64,000 nt of DNA from Fistularia commersonii (Eukaryota; Chordata; Actinopteri; Syngnathiformes; Fistulariidae): assembly GCA_037954325.1 (NCBI GenBank), contig JBBMNZ010000013.1, forward strand, positions 4,603,501-4,667,500, given 5' to 3'. Position numbers and translations under genes: made by a program. Below, in pieces: positions 1-14,906 of the stretch (its first letter is position 1; each line of letters opens with the position of its first letter). A model generated the notes under the pieces. The model saw only the letters and a program-made list of their open reading frames with translations, was not told the origin of the DNA and ran no database searches.

Positions 1-877
1 AAATAGTAATCGTCACACTGGAAAAAAAATGACCAAATATTTAAAATATTTTAGTCAAATAAATAGGCAACAATAATACAAGTCATTAACAACAAAGTTA
101 AAATATTTTCTTTCTACTTTTTGTCATGAGTTGATGTTTATCACAGTTATGGGTAAAACCACTATATTTCCTCCCATTTTACTACACGTATTTATTTATT
201 TTACCAATCAAAATCATCTTCTGATCTTTGTTACATCACTATTGTGAGTCGCGCTCTGTGAACCCACCCACCTTTGCAAAGCTTCACATCCGTTTATCGA
301 ACTTTCTAAGTAATCTCAGTTTGACAAATGACGGAAAATGTCAAAGAATAGTTCCTAATGAGAATCATATGAGCAGATGTCACCTTTGCACTTTACATAT
401 TATTTCACGATTAGTCACTTTCTGATATGTTGTAGAGACCGAACTTGGCTAGCTGATGATCCCTCTTTCAAATCTGAGCAAAGTTAACTAATTAGAGGTT
501 TATTATGGAAATATTTTATCCTAATATTAATCTGGGCGTCTTTGACCCTAATTAAGATAAAGAAGATAAAGAACAAACACACAATTCTACCTGTGCTTAA
601 CATGTTCACACATCTGCCAAAAATAGCCAATTAAAATTGTAAAACACAACAGAGAATTCATACTCTCAAAATGTTGATACTGTTGTAATTTTTTCTGTTT
701 AGTCATTTAAAGTCATTGATAAACTTATTCTACCTGTGTGTTTGGGGGGGGTCCAATTTAACTGAAATAGGCCTGCGATGCTGCTGCTGTTTGACGGAGT
801 TCAAGAAATTCCATCCTATTAGACCTAATTATCATTCTTGAATCTGTTTCTACTTAAATAAGATCCAGGCAGCAATC

Positions 878-882
<5 letters not shown>

Positions 883-917
<35 letters not shown>
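883..917. repeat. (CA)n microsatellite
   Basis: An uninterrupted CA dinucleotide run of about 17 units, followed by degenerate CA-rich sequence to about 945. Arrays of this kind are very common in fish genomes. Confidence 0.95.
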
Positions 918-919
<2 letters not shown>

Positions 920-1340
920 CACACAAATGCACACATATACACAGAGACTAAATGTGGTCTTAATTTTCATTAATGTGAGGACGCTTGGTGGGTTGACAGG
1001 GGGATGGGCAAGTCTTTCGATGCTTCAAACGCAGAACATATCTAATTCCATGATTCCATTAGCTGAAGACCATAATATTTAGTTGTTTGACTGAAAGCTA
1101 AACATATGGTGACTCTTGACCGGCTCAAAGTAGTTCTCAGTGTTCACCACAGGAGGGCAAAAGAACCCTGTAAAACTCCCATGTAAGAACTTTTAGAGGA
1201 AAGTGTATTTCACACTTTTAAATAACGTCCAGTCATTTAGGAATTAGACCTGTGAGTTGAAACAAGACAGTTGCCTTTCAGGCTATTTACCTTATGGTTT
1301 GATTCGAGCAAAAATGTTCTCCTTAATTTAATCCAGCTCT

Positions 1341-1382
1341 CTCTCTCTCTCTCACTCTCACACACGCACACACACACACACA
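1341..1382. repeat. compound (CT)n/(CA)n microsatellite
   Basis: A CT run passes directly into a CA run. A short minus-strand open frame across it is produced by the repeat and is not a gene. Confidence 0.9.
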
Positions 1383-4299
1383 AAGCCTGTCTGCACCTTT
1401 TTGACACATTTCATTGATTCCAGTCTCCTGCTCCCCCCCCTGTGACTTTTCTGCTGCTTCACAGTCATGAGACCATATAATTCCTACCATGTCCAACTTG
1501 GAACGTGTCCTCCCATTATTCTTCATTGCACAGATTCCGCTCAAAATCTCGATGGTTGCCTCACTATGGAGCTTCAAACATCTTTCTTAAGTGGGTGCGG
1601 CACTCAATTTCAGGCCTGTTAGATCCTCCAACATCAGCTTCAAAAGCTGCCAAAGCATATGTTTTTCAATCCAGTCCTGCAAATCATAATATCTATTAGA
1701 AATGTGTGATGAACATGACCCCAAAATCTTTCATTATGTTGAAAAGAAATATATAAATACATATTGTTATGTTTTGCAATGATATCACCCTCGACATAAT
1801 AGGTTTGCGGATAGCATGACTTTCCGCTTCTCTACCTAAACACTGTACTGGATGTTTGATCGGAATTGCATTGTTGGACACAAAAAGTAGTTTCTCAGGT
1901 AACATCGAAAGAGATAAGGAGAAAGAGAGATGAACAAAGATCAGAATGGTAAAACCTTAGCATTTACCCAGTTTGGGAGTTTACACCATTATCTAGTCAA
2001 ATAATGAATCCTGGACTAGGACTTTTAAAGAAATATTACAGAAGAGCCAAGAAGCACATGAAGCCAACAAATTCAAACCCTCCCCCAATCTTACCGTCAT
2101 GTGTTTTAAGGTCTGTGCTTTGACTCGTGTCTATACAGTAACAGTATAATGTTATAACAGTATAACTGTTACAAATGCCGATTAAAAACAAATTCATATT
2201 CATGTGCAGGCCTGTGCTATATTGATTTGTGCCTATCGAATGATTACTGACAAACTAAAAAGTAAAAGACTGAACAGAAACAAGTGATGAAAATTCAAAT
2301 CACCAGGGCACAAGACATACCGAATCATGAAGAAAAATTACAAAGTTTGTTTGTTTTTTCATTGAAGGACCCAGATTCCCTGTCTTTGTGAATGGGTCCA
2401 ATTTTAATTTAAAAGAGAAACATCTGTAATCTCTTGAGTGAAGAAGTGTTGAATATAAAATTGAAAAAAGACTCTTTGTGTTGTTATCTTTTTGTTGTAC
2501 CAAAAAGTATGAAACTGGAAAATCCAATTCAAAGTTTATACCACACCAATTTTATTGTTTCCGATTACACACTTATGTTTTACAAATCTTCTCAATTATA
2601 AGCTTTATTATCAAAGTCTAGCTGTCATATTCATTACTAATAGATTATTTTCATGGGTGCACCCATGACATCGCCCATTATTTCAAATCATAGACACTAA
2701 AATAAATGGGAAGTACTGTGCATAACATTTTCATTTATTTCAGGTCAGATTACGGATCTAGCACAAACATATTTGATTTGATTATGTGTGTTTTTTTGGC
2801 CACCCAGTATTGCAAGGAATGACTGTAGATCCTTGTTTGTATGCATGAATCCTTAAACTTTTTGACTTAGATTATCAGATGCTTGTTGAGCAAAAGGTTA
2901 TTTGTTCAAAAGATTGAATATTTAATAAAAACAACAATAATCACCAAGTTAAAGATAAGAAATGAGGGGCAAGTTAAGTGACTAGGTTTCACAGCCATTA
3001 AGACAGTCTGGTGCAGCACATTTTTGGACCATGCCTGGATTGCACTTGCAACACTGAGTAATCGACTCATTAACAAGTTCCCCGCCAGAGACTTTTCTAT
3101 ACAGTTCTTGTAAAAGAGGAATATGGTAGGAGCAAGAAATAATCTTGTTCAGGCATGGGAAAAATTCAGCTCCTTTCACACGTCATTACCCTCATGGATT
3201 TCTTTTTAGCCACCTGATTTAAACAGCTAAAATTGTAAAGTTGCTCTATTGGTTCACACACAAAAATAGGGATGATTTGAAAGGGATGTATTAAGTATTT
3301 CATTTTTGGTACTTGATCTGTCAAGAAAAGAAGTCATTTTTTTCCCCATCGCGATTCTTTGTGGAAATGAGTTGAATGTGGCATTAAGCAGCTTGACACT
3401 GACGAATGTCTCTACTGCTCTGTCTAATCTATCACCGAGCGCATTCGGGGACTCTAGGTCTTTATTTCCCTCAGTGTGACACATTGATCATTTGTTCTTG
3501 TCATAAGTTTTAGTTGTAGTTCAAATTCAATGAGTCAAACATGCAGCTGCTTGACTTCAGTGCTATATGATGAAAAACTAAAAAGAAGTTACACTTATTA
3601 ATCTTTGGTATCATTGAACTGGACCAGCTGAAACCCAAAGAGCTTTTGCTTTCTGAAATAGATCCTAGCATGTAATGTTTGTAGGTTATTCAGTGCGCTG
3701 TTCATCTTATATGTTGAATAACAATATATGGCACTTTGACATTGCGCACAGTGCATATAGCGAACTGAGTTTTGCATGCATACCAATACTGTGAATCACC
3801 TTAGACTGTCATGATGTTCATGCTTAATGGAAAACCGTGAAGACAAATCCACTGTGAATCTTCCAAGCAATCGTGATGTATTATAAGGTGTCAATGTTAA
3901 GTACCATGACACAAAAGACACTCAGTTCAGGCCAGGAAAACACAGTGGTTTGGTTATTACTTGGTTTAAAGTCTTGAACTGCAAGCATAAAATGTGTGGA
4001 CGATAGCAAGGTTTGAACACTGGAGTCTTCTGTGCCAAAAGGGTTTTAGCCCTCCACCTACATTTACATCATACTGGCAGCTTTTGAAGTTGTTATTCAG
4101 AGCCACGAAGACAGGCCCGCTAGCAAGAAAGATGTCCCAGATCTTTTCTAACTAAATAGGACTTTAGTAAGAATTGAAAGAAGATGTGAGACTAGAGTCG
4201 GCTTGTCAAATTTAAAGTGACCCAACTTATTCTCTCAAGGGGCATTTGGACCTTTAGGCCACTGATCGCGGGTTGTAATTGCCCTCCCTAAAGTTTTCC

Positions 4300-4375
4300 T
4301 GCGTGCTGCTGCCCTGTAGCTCAACAGGCAGAGTATGGCACCAGCGGCGCTGTGGTTAGAGATCAGGCTTCCACT
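4300..4375 (+). repeat. possible degenerate tRNA-derived SINE head
   Basis: The stretch contains a tagctcaacaggcagagt segment resembling a tRNA A box, followed by a second tRNA-like block about 40 bases on. This is the arrangement of the promoter half of tRNA-derived SINEs. It is too diverged to be a working tRNA gene and no clear 3' tail is visible. The identification is tentative. Confidence 0.3.
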
Positions 4376-5619
4376 GCTGCTCCACAAATTAATACTGCAT
4401 GTGTGTAAATCACCAAAGGGCCAGTAATAAAATGTATCCACAGCGCTCATGGTGCACTTGTACCCAGTGAAGCAAGGAGGTTCATAGAAGTAATTAGTAC
4501 ATTCATCTTTTTTTTTTTCCACAGGCTCCTCTGCTAAAAATGACAGCTACTACACAGACTACTGTAAAATCTAAAAACGATCCCACAGTGCCAAAAAAAA
4601 CCCTAAATCCCTCTGGCTTGAATTATGACAAGAGGCTCTTAAAGCCAGGGGCATGAAGTCACAGCAATCCTGAGTGTGCATAAAATCAACACAATTCAAA
4701 ACAAGCATATTCTCATAAGTATGAGATAATTACACGACAGCCTCAGAACCACTGGTGACAGCTCATGATGGATGATCCGGGGAAAGAAAATATGAAGAAG
4801 GCAATGAGAGAAAAAGACGAGGCCGCTGTTGTAAAGCAAACTGTGGCAGAAGGGATGGGAGCGGAAGGCCAAACAAAAGATTTGGCCGAAGGAGGAGGGG
4901 AGAACAGCGGAGGTCTTCGTGGCTAAAGCCTCAAATATTGCCTCTCTCCTCTCACCCTTCTTGTATTTCTGCCTTTTATGGCACTCAGTAACATCAAGTA
5001 GATAATGAGTTCCTTAAAGTAGGCCGGATAAATCAGGCAGAGAATGGTGGGGGAGAGAGAGAAGGTGAGCACGGAGGGGGGAGAAAATAACAGGGTCAAA
5101 AGAAGTAGTGGGAGACAGTAGAGGAAGGGGGGAGATTAAATGTGATAACACGGAGTAAGAAAGGCAGAGCGAAGGCTGGCATGACTATGAGCAACTGAGC
5201 TGAGTGGAGATGAATGATAAGATCATGCATTAAGTTAAAAGCATACTTTAATGAAAATCCACCAAGCGCTTTGGAGAGGGAGAGGCAGAGATGGGTCCCA
5301 CGCAGGTTAGGAAAATAAATGTCCAGGAAGATGTTTTTGAGTCGTGATCTGCTGAATCCCCTTCTAACCATTCCTTACACTCATCATGTTTCTCTACGTA
5401 CACTCTGGGCAGCCACGATTGAATTCCTTTCTTTCTTCAGTGTTTTATTTGCAAATGTACCTCTATAGATACGTTGTTCCTCCAAAGGAGCTTTGAGAGT
5501 TCACGGCAAATTTAGAATTTAAGGAGAGTGACCTAGTCGCTCTCAGCCAACTTCATACTTTGACCTTTATTGGAATCCCATGTGTCAGCATAGCAGCTGT
5601 GCGATGTGGTATGCTTCAA
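4376..5619. other. intergenic DNA, purine-rich in part, no gene seen
   Basis: Between about 4780 and 5110 one strand is rich in purines (GA-rich). No coding exon is supportable; the minus-strand frame at 5096-5371 is the pyrimidine complement of this bias. Confidence 0.5.
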
Positions 5620-6030
5620 ATCAGAGGTGTGGACTCGAGTCACATGACTTGGACTTGAGTTAGACTCGAGTCACAAATTCGATGACTTCATAAACCATTG
5701 ATTTGGTTTGGCCTCATGATCTGATAGATTTGATACTGTCCCCGAGCCAAAAGAGACAGAATTTATATTATCTTAACAAGTATAATTGAGTTTTTCTGTC
5801 TTGTGCTTCTTTTCATAGTCCTCACACTATCAGGCTTGTTACTGAAATTTTACAACATATGTACAACTTTGGAAAAATCTTTGAATGGAACTATTATACT
5901 TTTTTTAAAAAGCCATTGGAACTGGTTTTGGATAGTTGTTTATTTGCGACAAGTTTGATTATCTTCACTTCGGATATGGCTTGGGACTTGAGAGCCTAGG
6001 TTTGAGCCTACCTTGGATTTGCAAAAAAAT
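5620..6030. repeat. teleost interspersed repeat with 'gactcgagtcac' ends (probable DNA transposon remnant)
   Basis: The segment begins with a series of variants of gactcgagtcac / gacttggacttgag (5630-5690). I recall this as the terminal part of a dispersed element common in fish. Related inverted sequence (cttgggacttgagagcc) appears near 5980-6000, consistent with an element with inverted ends. I cannot name the family. The open frames at 5936-6332 overlap it on both strands and are probably noise. Confidence 0.5.
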
Positions 6031-9000
6031 AGACCTGTTCTTAAAAAAATCCCTCTCCGAGGCCAAATTTTCAGGGAAATACAGCCAGCAGTTTTCATTA
6101 TATCTTTGTATAGCACATTATCATCGCTTGATATATAACGTAGTGCCCATGTGTCAAAGGCACAGCAAAAAGAAAAATATAAACCACAGGTCAGAAAAGA
6201 GGCCAAATGTAATTGAAATATTTTTTCATCAATTCCATTACTATCATTGATCTGAATTCCATCTATTAAACCTCTTTTCGAATCCCAGTACTTTAAATTG
6301 AAGGGACCTGGGGACAGCAAAAAATATAACACTGAAATGAATGCAAGGGAATAATAAATCCTGCATTTTCAGTTTGCGGTCATATCATTTTTCTAATTTC
6401 AGTTTTTTTACCTGAAAAAAATTCAACATTTGTTTTTTGCTTCAGACTGAATTTGTTTTGTAGGTAAAACGGTAAAAAAATTGAACAAGTGGTATCTAGG
6501 TTGTACTGTGGTGTTCCGTTTCATAAAGACTATGCAGGTTGTTCCAGGAATTATTCAAGCACTCATTTGTTACTTGAATAACTGAGTTATGGTTCATTAA
6601 ACAATATCCATAAAAACATTAATGGAAATGGAATGATCGTCTTCTCCTGGTCCACTTATCCACTGCGTCCTTCAAATGAACGCCTTATTTTCCGCATGTG
6701 TTTTTCTGCTAAAAAGTAAATGAATACAAGTAAATATTTGTAAAAGTAATAAGAAAATGGCTGCCGCAGTCAAATAACCCTCTTGGCAGCCTGGCTCGCT
6801 TCAGCTGGTGCACTTCATGAAATTGTAAATCTAATTATCTTTGTGGTTCATTTGAGTTTCCTACATTTCCGTCACCATGTCCTGTCAAACATGACAATAG
6901 CCCGTCTAATAGAAAACAAATAGCCCCCAAGCTTCAAATTCTGGTAAAGTCAAAGAAAAAAAAACAAACCCATTCTTTACCCATGCCTCATTTTTGTGTC
7001 TTTTTTCCATGTTTCTTCATATTTTGATTTCCCATTCATTTGATTCTCTGTGCCTAAACCACAACAGTTGTGAGAAATCAGGCCCAGCTGTCAGCACTTT
7101 GATTTGATCGTAGAACGCGTCAATCAAGTCAGGGTACACTGCAGAAAGTCTGACTCCAGTCACATGTTGTTTCTGCTCTGACCAAACTCTTTGCCAAAGG
7201 ATTAAATCTGACTGTCACACATACCCAAAGAAGAAGGGGGACTAACTGACCGGCACATCTGATCCGTGTTGTTCCACAAAGCAAACCCAACATGAAAGCA
7301 CAAACTTATTCAAAACAACTTGTCCTGGTTCCCTTTTAATCTTCTCGCTCCGAGCAATAAATACTTGCGTAGCAGCCATCAGATTACTCATTTAATGTTC
7401 CAGGACACGCAAAAAAAAACATGCTCGATTGGAGGGACAAGCACAGAAATGAATTGGCTTTGATAAAAAATTGTTGTGACAAATTCGCCTTTAGGTATGT
7501 ATGAAACTTGCAGGTTTTTAGGTGGATAGTTCTATTTAATGGCAATAAAACTCGAGAATGTGATGAGAAGTATTCAAAAGTGCTCAAGTCCCTTCACCTA
7601 TCTCCTCATGAATCTGAGAATTCTTTGCATTTTCCTTCTTGTCCAGTTCTTCCAGGCTGAAACAAGCATTCCTCACATTAGTGTTTTTGTTTTTGGCTTT
7701 TTTGATCCAGTCCGCTTGAATTGTGAGCAGATGTTAAGACAATAAAAGAATTAAAGAAAATGTGAAATATGCAATCATACTACTAACGTTTGTTTAAAAA
7801 ACTAATAAAAAGGAGGAGCCTTTTGTATTTTTTTAACCCTCAATGCAAACATTTTATCTTTACACATTTGTAACACTGCACTTTGAGAGATTGTAAGAAA
7901 AAAGGGCATCGAGATGTATATTATGACTGTCCATTCTCTACATGGTGGTGAAATTTTAGCCTGTTATGATTGTGTGGGACTTTGGAGCAGAAATATAACA
8001 GGGTTTTTGAAACAAAAATTGGTTTGATACGGTCACGGAGGGTCAGAAGTAGATCAATTTATTCATTACAAGAAAAAACAACTGCAGTGCTTTTTGAATA
8101 TTTTTACATCAAATACATCAATAACCAAAGCAGTCGATGAACCAAGCAAAATATTTGATTGAATTTATATACATTACTGACATAGGGATTCCCTTTTCCA
8201 ATAAGTCTATGGAGAAGATTGACCAAACCTTTTTTAGAAAAATATAGGTGGCAGTCTTCAAGGTTTATGCAGCCTGCAGTAATATGTAGAACAGTATAGG
8301 GTGACCGTAGTTTAAAATCCTGTTGGGATAAACCTTCTCACCATACCTTTCAGCACCACAGACCATATGCAAAGGTTTCCCTCTGTGCTGCCTGTTTCAG
8401 TTAGCTGTCACCCTCTGGTGTGGGTCCAAAGGGTCTTGCCTTTTAGCTACAAATTTGGTTGTCTTAAAATGCTCGCTGACTAGTGCGTTTGCATCTTCAA
8501 TGACAGATAACCAGTTTTTAAAGTGTATTTAGAAAGTGGTATTGCAGTTAAGTGCACAATGGTTTTCCTTTCTGTATGCATGACAGCTAGCTTAGCACTC
8601 TCTGAACTCACACTTAAGTATCAGAGAAACTCGCCTCAGTCTTGACTGTGAGTTCTATTGACATGTACATCGACCAATGAGTTACATATTATGGTATCAT
8701 TGGAGAGTGGGACTAAAGCGTGTCAGTGTGGTAGATTTGTTGAAAACTGGGCACCGTGGGAATCCCAACTGAAATCTCTTGGGTTTTGGAAGAAAAAATG
8801 GGTCAAATAAAATTTAGTTTTCACAAACTGCTATGCGTAAATGCTATTAGGCATTCTGGTTAGCACTCAACCCCTTGTGTGAAACGCTATGATTAGTACT
8901 GCAAATATTTTGAACAAAAAATACCCTTGACTTTCCTCCACAAGTTTCTTTTGGGAAATTTGCAGCTGAAATTAAAAGCTTCATCAGTGTATTGAAAAGC

Positions 9001-9429
9001 ATAATATTATTATACTCTGACCAACGTAATGATACTATGGGGCCTCTTGTGAACCCCCCACGTTTTGTTTTGTGGCAAACACATATCATAGCTTTGTGAC
9101 ACAGAGGGGATAAGAATTATTGTGTCCACCCAGGTGTTATATTTCCATCACTGCCAATCGAGGCTGGAGGTGATGAATACCCATGACCCGTAACGACCCA
9201 GTCATTTGACTTGGAATGAATGCTGATTGTATCCTTTCACAGTGAAGACAGAACCCAGATGTTAGTGGGTGTGAGCAAAGGTTTTTGTCCACCACGAAAA
9301 GGTGTATAAGTGGGTACCAGTGAGGGATTCTGTTCCTCCACAGTTCCTCCATAATCCCCTATGTTTGTGTGCTCGACAGACAGTTTAAAAGCTTTCTATT
9401 TACCTTTCACACCACTTCCAACTTACAGC

Positions 9430-9472
<43 letters not shown>

Positions 9473-11700
9473 ATGCTCATGTGAGCGTGTGTGAGAGTAA
9501 GAGAGAAAGAGACAGGGAGGGAAAGGACGAGAACACTGTAGTCTTCGTGTAGTCGCACAGCTGGTCCAAAACAATCGTTTTAGACTAACAAACCGTGACA
9601 TGTCAAACGTGTAATGTAGACCACGACACACCGACATGTAAAATGCCTCATTGACTCCTTCTTCGGGCCTCAGGGAAGAGAAATAAGAAAGAAAAAATCG
9701 ATACTCAATCCAACTACACACATAAATCACAATTTAAATTTTGTGAGCTTCAGTAGATACACCGTGGGATATTTTGGCTTCAGGAACAAAGGGACCAGGA
9801 TGTACACTGTGTTTAGGTATGTTCTGCCACCTCACTTGAATTACCTTACCTCAAAAACCACCACACTACTGAAGCCGCTTATTGACTCATCTGTACCTGT
9901 GCCAGGATGAATGTCAAATATCATTGAGTAATGAAATCCCATCAAACATCTTCTTACATGTCCCGGCTTTGCGTTCTCATTTTCTTTTCTGGTAACAGCT
10001 TAGTTATTTTCGCTTTCCATCACGTTGCCACCCCTCAGATGAACACGCATACGTTAAATCCAACTGCAGAAAATAGAAGTAAGGGAAGCGCACAGGAAAA
10101 ACATGGACCAGCAATGTTTCGTTAATATACATATTCCCCCTAAAAAGTTTGAAAGATAATCAAAAAGAGAAACTTACAAGCCTGTCTTTGAATGCACAGT
10201 GCCCCTTCTGCGGCTTGGTTGCATACAGTTGAAAAAATATCAAGCTATTCATAGAATTTTAATGAATCTTCAACACTGAAATAAAGTCTCTGTCTTTTTC
10301 TGTCAGTACTCACTCAATGTTTATAGCGTGAATCAATAGTTTAAAAGGAATCAGTCACATTCGTATAGGCCTAAATCTTTCGAGATGCAACATCAACATA
10401 TATCATACTAGTTTAACAATCTGCTTGTAAGTAGTCAGCCAGCTCATTTACAATTTTTATTGCAATTTACTGTTGCTATTACTTATTTAGAATAATTTGT
10501 TATTCCAATAGTTTTAGCATTTTTCCAAGCCAAAAAAATCAGTTTCAGGAAAAATTTTAAACATGGATGTTTCCAATTCTTATTCTTTTTAAACCATGAC
10601 TCACTTCGACACATGAAAACCAAATTACGTTACCAAGAATATTACCTCTTTTTAACTTTATGTAATTTAATGTACAAACAGAAAAAGTAATTGATCAAGT
10701 AAGGGTGAAGACTCAAACAGCTTCGGCACCCCACATTATCTATGGTCAATGTATTTAGTTACTAAATACTTTGGAACAAAAACAATGCTTGATATCAACT
10801 TAATTCTGCGAGCGCAACAAAAATATCGATGTCATCTGGCAGAAACTAATAATTGTGATTTTAACATTATTCAGTGCATGATACACTGACTGCCACATTT
10901 CCACACATATGATGATAACAAGCAAATGATAAATGGGCCCTTTTGATTATTTTTCACAGTTGTGAAATCTTGTCTGTTTGTATGACGGTTCTGCAGAGCT
11001 TTAATACCTGATGAACCTTGCAATGCCTAAAAATATCACTAATCTGAAATGATTATGTTCCAGCACATGATGAAACACGCTCCCACCGAAGCAGCCCCGA
11101 GCACCGTTTAAACGCAGAGCAGTTTTCACGCTGAATTCCCAGTTGCAAATGCTCTAAACCCCATTGAAAGGCATGGACAGCAGCTCACAAGTTTACACAG
11201 GCTGATGAGACAGTACCTGCCCATCCAAAATGGCAGAGAAAATTCATCACATATTTTTATTGAAGGCTGAAATCAGAATATGATTCTTGAATTTACTTCC
11301 AATGATGTTGCGATGCACTTGTTGCAAAGTCTGTTAGATATAAGTTCGTCTAGAAGATCTCAAGCTTGTGTGGATTTGTGAAGAAGCAAAAGTTATTTTG
11401 GAATTTCTCATCATGGAGTTCAATCATTTTAGCCTGACATTCACAAAACTGCTGTGTGCTAACATTCATGAGCAAGTCATTCAGCAGTCACATGAACCTT
11501 TGACAGCACTTGGACCTGAGCAACATCTATAATGACAGCTCAGTGTTTTCTCCAAAGGGATCACGTCAATAACTACAAGCTGTGACATAAAACGGCTTAC
11601 ACACCTTATTTTTTTGGTTTTGTTTTGTTTCGTTTTATTTTTGTGCTCACTCACACAAACAATTGATTAACTCATAAATCATCTTCATTCCCAGCCTTGG
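6031..11700. other. intergenic DNA, no gene seen
   Basis: About 5.7 kb of AT-rich sequence with no exon that I can support on either strand. The longest open frames are about 100 codons and have no recognisable content. The only clear structure is the GT array near 9432. Conserved non-coding elements may be present but cannot be recognised without comparison to other genomes. Confidence 0.55.
9432..9471. repeat. (GT)n microsatellite
   Basis: About 20 GT units, followed by degenerate GT-rich and GA-rich sequence to about 9530. The open frames crossing it on both strands (VCVCV / HTHTH runs) are repeat-encoded. Confidence 0.95.
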
Positions 11701-14700
11701 GCTCTTGGGCGCATTCATAGTTACCGCCACCCAAATCATCAACCCCAACACAGGTGAGAAGCAGCTGCCCAACCCTCTACCCTCTAGCTACATAAGTAAG
11801 TGTAGGCGGGTTTTCCAACCTTCAGCAGAAACTAGCAGGAGGGAGAGGCCAGGTGGGGCAAGTAAAGTGGGTGCTAAAGATGAAAAAAAAGAACAGGGTG
11901 GGATCATGGAACTGACACAAAGTACATGTATAGTAGTTGGTAATATTATTCAGGGAGGGATGGCAAAAGAGTCAAAGTTGCTTAAAGAGCTATATAAGTG
12001 TGTGTGATGTAAAAAGTCAGTAACAGCTGAATAAAACACCATGTAGTTCTGCCAAAACAGAAAAAATACAGAAGAGAATGAGCGAAAGCTTGGAGGAATG
12101 CAGTGAGTCCCTGAGCGTCTGAACAATTCTCCTGAGAAAGAAAAGAGGAATTTTTATGTGCTGCAGGTGAGCAGAACATATAGGGAGGGAGAGGGAAGAC
12201 AAGACAAGAAGGAGACAGACAGATGGAAAAAGAGGGAGAGAACGCGGGGGTGGCCGAGGGAATTTGAAGGAAGCGTGAAAGGGATTGATTGTAGCAGCCC
12301 AGAAAGGGACACGTGGGGTGAAAATGGAACAAAAAATGACACTAAATGACAGAAAAATGGAGAATCATGCAGTTAGAGAGTAATGGAGGAGGAAGGACAT
12401 ATGGAAAAACATGAGGAGGATACCTCAGTATCACATAAAAGATAAAAAGCAAATGAAAGACAACTGGAGAGAGGGGAATAAGAAGTGAAAAAGTAATCAA
12501 GCACTTAGGCAGCTCAGAGATTTTTGTGACTTTCGCCGTATCCTTTCCTGTCGTAGTCTACCGGAGTTGACCAACTTGTTTCAGTTTGACTGGGGTTTCA
12601 ATGGTAGAAACAACACAGGATCTTTTAAGAACAGCGGAAAAAAGCACATGGTTAATGTTCAGAATTTTTTAAATGGTGCTGAAGAACAGTTGGAAATGTC
12701 TTCCAATTCAGACAAAATGATAGGGGAACAAATAGGGGAATGTATATAATGCACTCAAGTTATTATAATCTGCGAGTGATACTGTTTTGGCCATTTTTCA
12801 GCAACAACCTGCCTCCAGGTTCTCCCTGCAAGACATCTGCAAAATTGGTCAATTTCCTGAAAGATGGTGGACTGGTCACTTGACGGTCATTAAGCACGCT
12901 GCTGCCCATCTGCATGTCAAAAGATCAATTTCTCACCAGCACTTGGCTTACTTGGTTTCAGCCCTTTGTCAACTCAGAGGTGAAGAGGTCTTTGCTTAAT
13001 GACATTCCCTGGTGGAGAATCCTGGATACTCCACTGACCCTAAGAGCCGAGCCAGGGGAGTTTATGGCACTAGCAGGTTCAACCCAACCAGACAGGTGAA
13101 GAGCATTTACTCCAGTGCCGTATCACAACAGCAACCCTCTCAAATGAAGTCTTGTTAGTGTGATCACAAATGGTAATTAGTCTTTTTAGTTATTTATTTA
13201 GCAGATCTCTATATTATTAACACTCAAAAGAACCAAACAATGTTACCTGATTCAAGTGCCAAGCAGCTCATCAGATGTTCAGTATCTGGGATTCTTTAAC
13301 TACTGCATTGCATGTGACTGGCTTGATCTTTCAAACCAGAACAGGAATGGTATGCACAAAAGCAAGCTGTACAAGCATGTCTGACGATAAATTTCTGTTT
13401 GGAATTGGCACTAGTGAAGGGATCAAACTGAATATGAACTTAACTAACTGAGATAAAAGTAAATTGGTTTGGGTTTTCTCCCCTTCAAGGCATTTTAGTG
13501 TTTGCAAGCAGAATGAAAAGGATACTGAAAAAAAAACTTTCAGACCATAGTCAACATTCTTCTATCCACCCACCTAGTAAAGTGATGTTAAGTAAATGAA
13601 GCCAAGTAAATTCTATTTACGTTGTCTAAATTTAGAAGCACAGTTTTGCTTCTAAGGGTTTTGTGATCGGTATGGGGTATGACACCCACTGCCTTTGAGT
13701 TTTTTGTGATTGTCAGTTCCTGAGTGTTGCAAAAATCATTGCATGGGGCCTGTAAGACAATCCAACAACTACAGTGAAGCACACTGTGATCCTTGGCTGC
13801 ATATGATTTTTGAATTCGCAGAATCTCTGTGAATCTCTGTGTAGGAGTTAGAGTTGAATATTGTACCTTTGGAGGTTTATCAAAGAAAGTCTTCATGTTT
13901 TTTACTTTTTTAATCCTGTACTTTCCCTGCCTGTAAGGGTGACAGTCTCAATCACAATCTGTTCTTTGACTTCCAATAAGTTTTAGGAATTTATATTTCT
14001 AAAAATATGCTTCTGTATTAGCCTCAAGCGCAGTCTCAGGAATGATCTAACACCTTTCTTTTGACAAGATATAACTCGATAAATCACAGATGATAAATAG
14101 ATAAATTAATAAAATAGCAAAAATAGAATATATAAGATAATGGAAAATTAGTATATAAATAAGAATAATAATAATAACAATGAAAAAAACAGTCAAAAAA
14201 TTATAACGGGATAATTAGTGTTGTTTAAGGGCAGACTAAGTTGAGAGGAAAGGAGGCCTCGGCTCCAAGAGCAAATCAAAGTTCTGCAGCAAGATGAGCT
14301 GCACGTCCACTGCCCCCTAAAAGGGATAAATTATATAATACATCATCTTAGACTGATGAGTTCTGTCTGGATTTTTAAAGGAGTGCAGCAAAGTGTACTT
14401 TTGTCAGCCGCTGTCTACAGTGTCTGACAAGCCGGTAACAGTAACACTGATGCCTTGTCATTCACAGAACACGTTCTTATCGAGAGCACTCGCCAGCTGA
14501 GTCATACTATCAGGGCTCAGCTATCCTGTTACGTATTAGCAACAGCAATTTGTCTCACTTCACTGATAGAGAGAGACACAAAGAGAGACACAACGGTGAG
14601 TGATTACTGTTAGATAGTTATGCATGACGAGTCTCATTCCAACAGAGTTCTGACACATAGAGATAATGGCTCACACACGTGCGTGCTGCACTTGCAAGCC

Positions 14701-14833
14701 CACACAGGGGCAAACGCATATGCACACGCACACACAAACAGACACTGGCCACACAAAGCCGTCTTTGTTGACAAATGGCAGCCCTCATTCAGTGCTTACT
14801 AAATGTAAGGAACACACAGACTCTGGTGTGTAA

Positions 14834-14834
<1 letters not shown>

Positions 14835-14905
<71 letters not shown>
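14835..14905. repeat. (GT)n microsatellite, about 35 units
   Basis: A long uninterrupted GT run, likely length-polymorphic. Confidence 0.95.

Positions 14906-14906
<1 letters not shown>

Larger units (their letters stand above)
1..4230. other. AT-rich intergenic DNA, no gene seen
   Basis: No exon-like stretch with matching splice signals, and no protein I recognise, is visible on either strand. The open frames here are short (under 100 codons) and look like chance. The only clear structures are a CA array near 883-917 and a mixed CT/CA array near 1341-1382. The DNA could be intergenic or lie in a long intron of a gene outside the window; the sequence does not decide. Confidence 0.6.

Noticed and set aside
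5936..6332. Overlapping frames of 104 and 130 codons on opposite strands
   Set aside because: They overlap or adjoin a repeat remnant, both strands are open by chance, and neither looks like a protein.
9361..9730. Frames containing VCVCV and HTHTH runs
   Set aside because: They are translations of the GT/CA microsatellite.
11705..12007. 100-codon plus-strand frame as a hidden gene
   Set aside because: No recognisable domain, no convincing splice sites or neighbouring exons, and composition like the surrounding purine-rich DNA.
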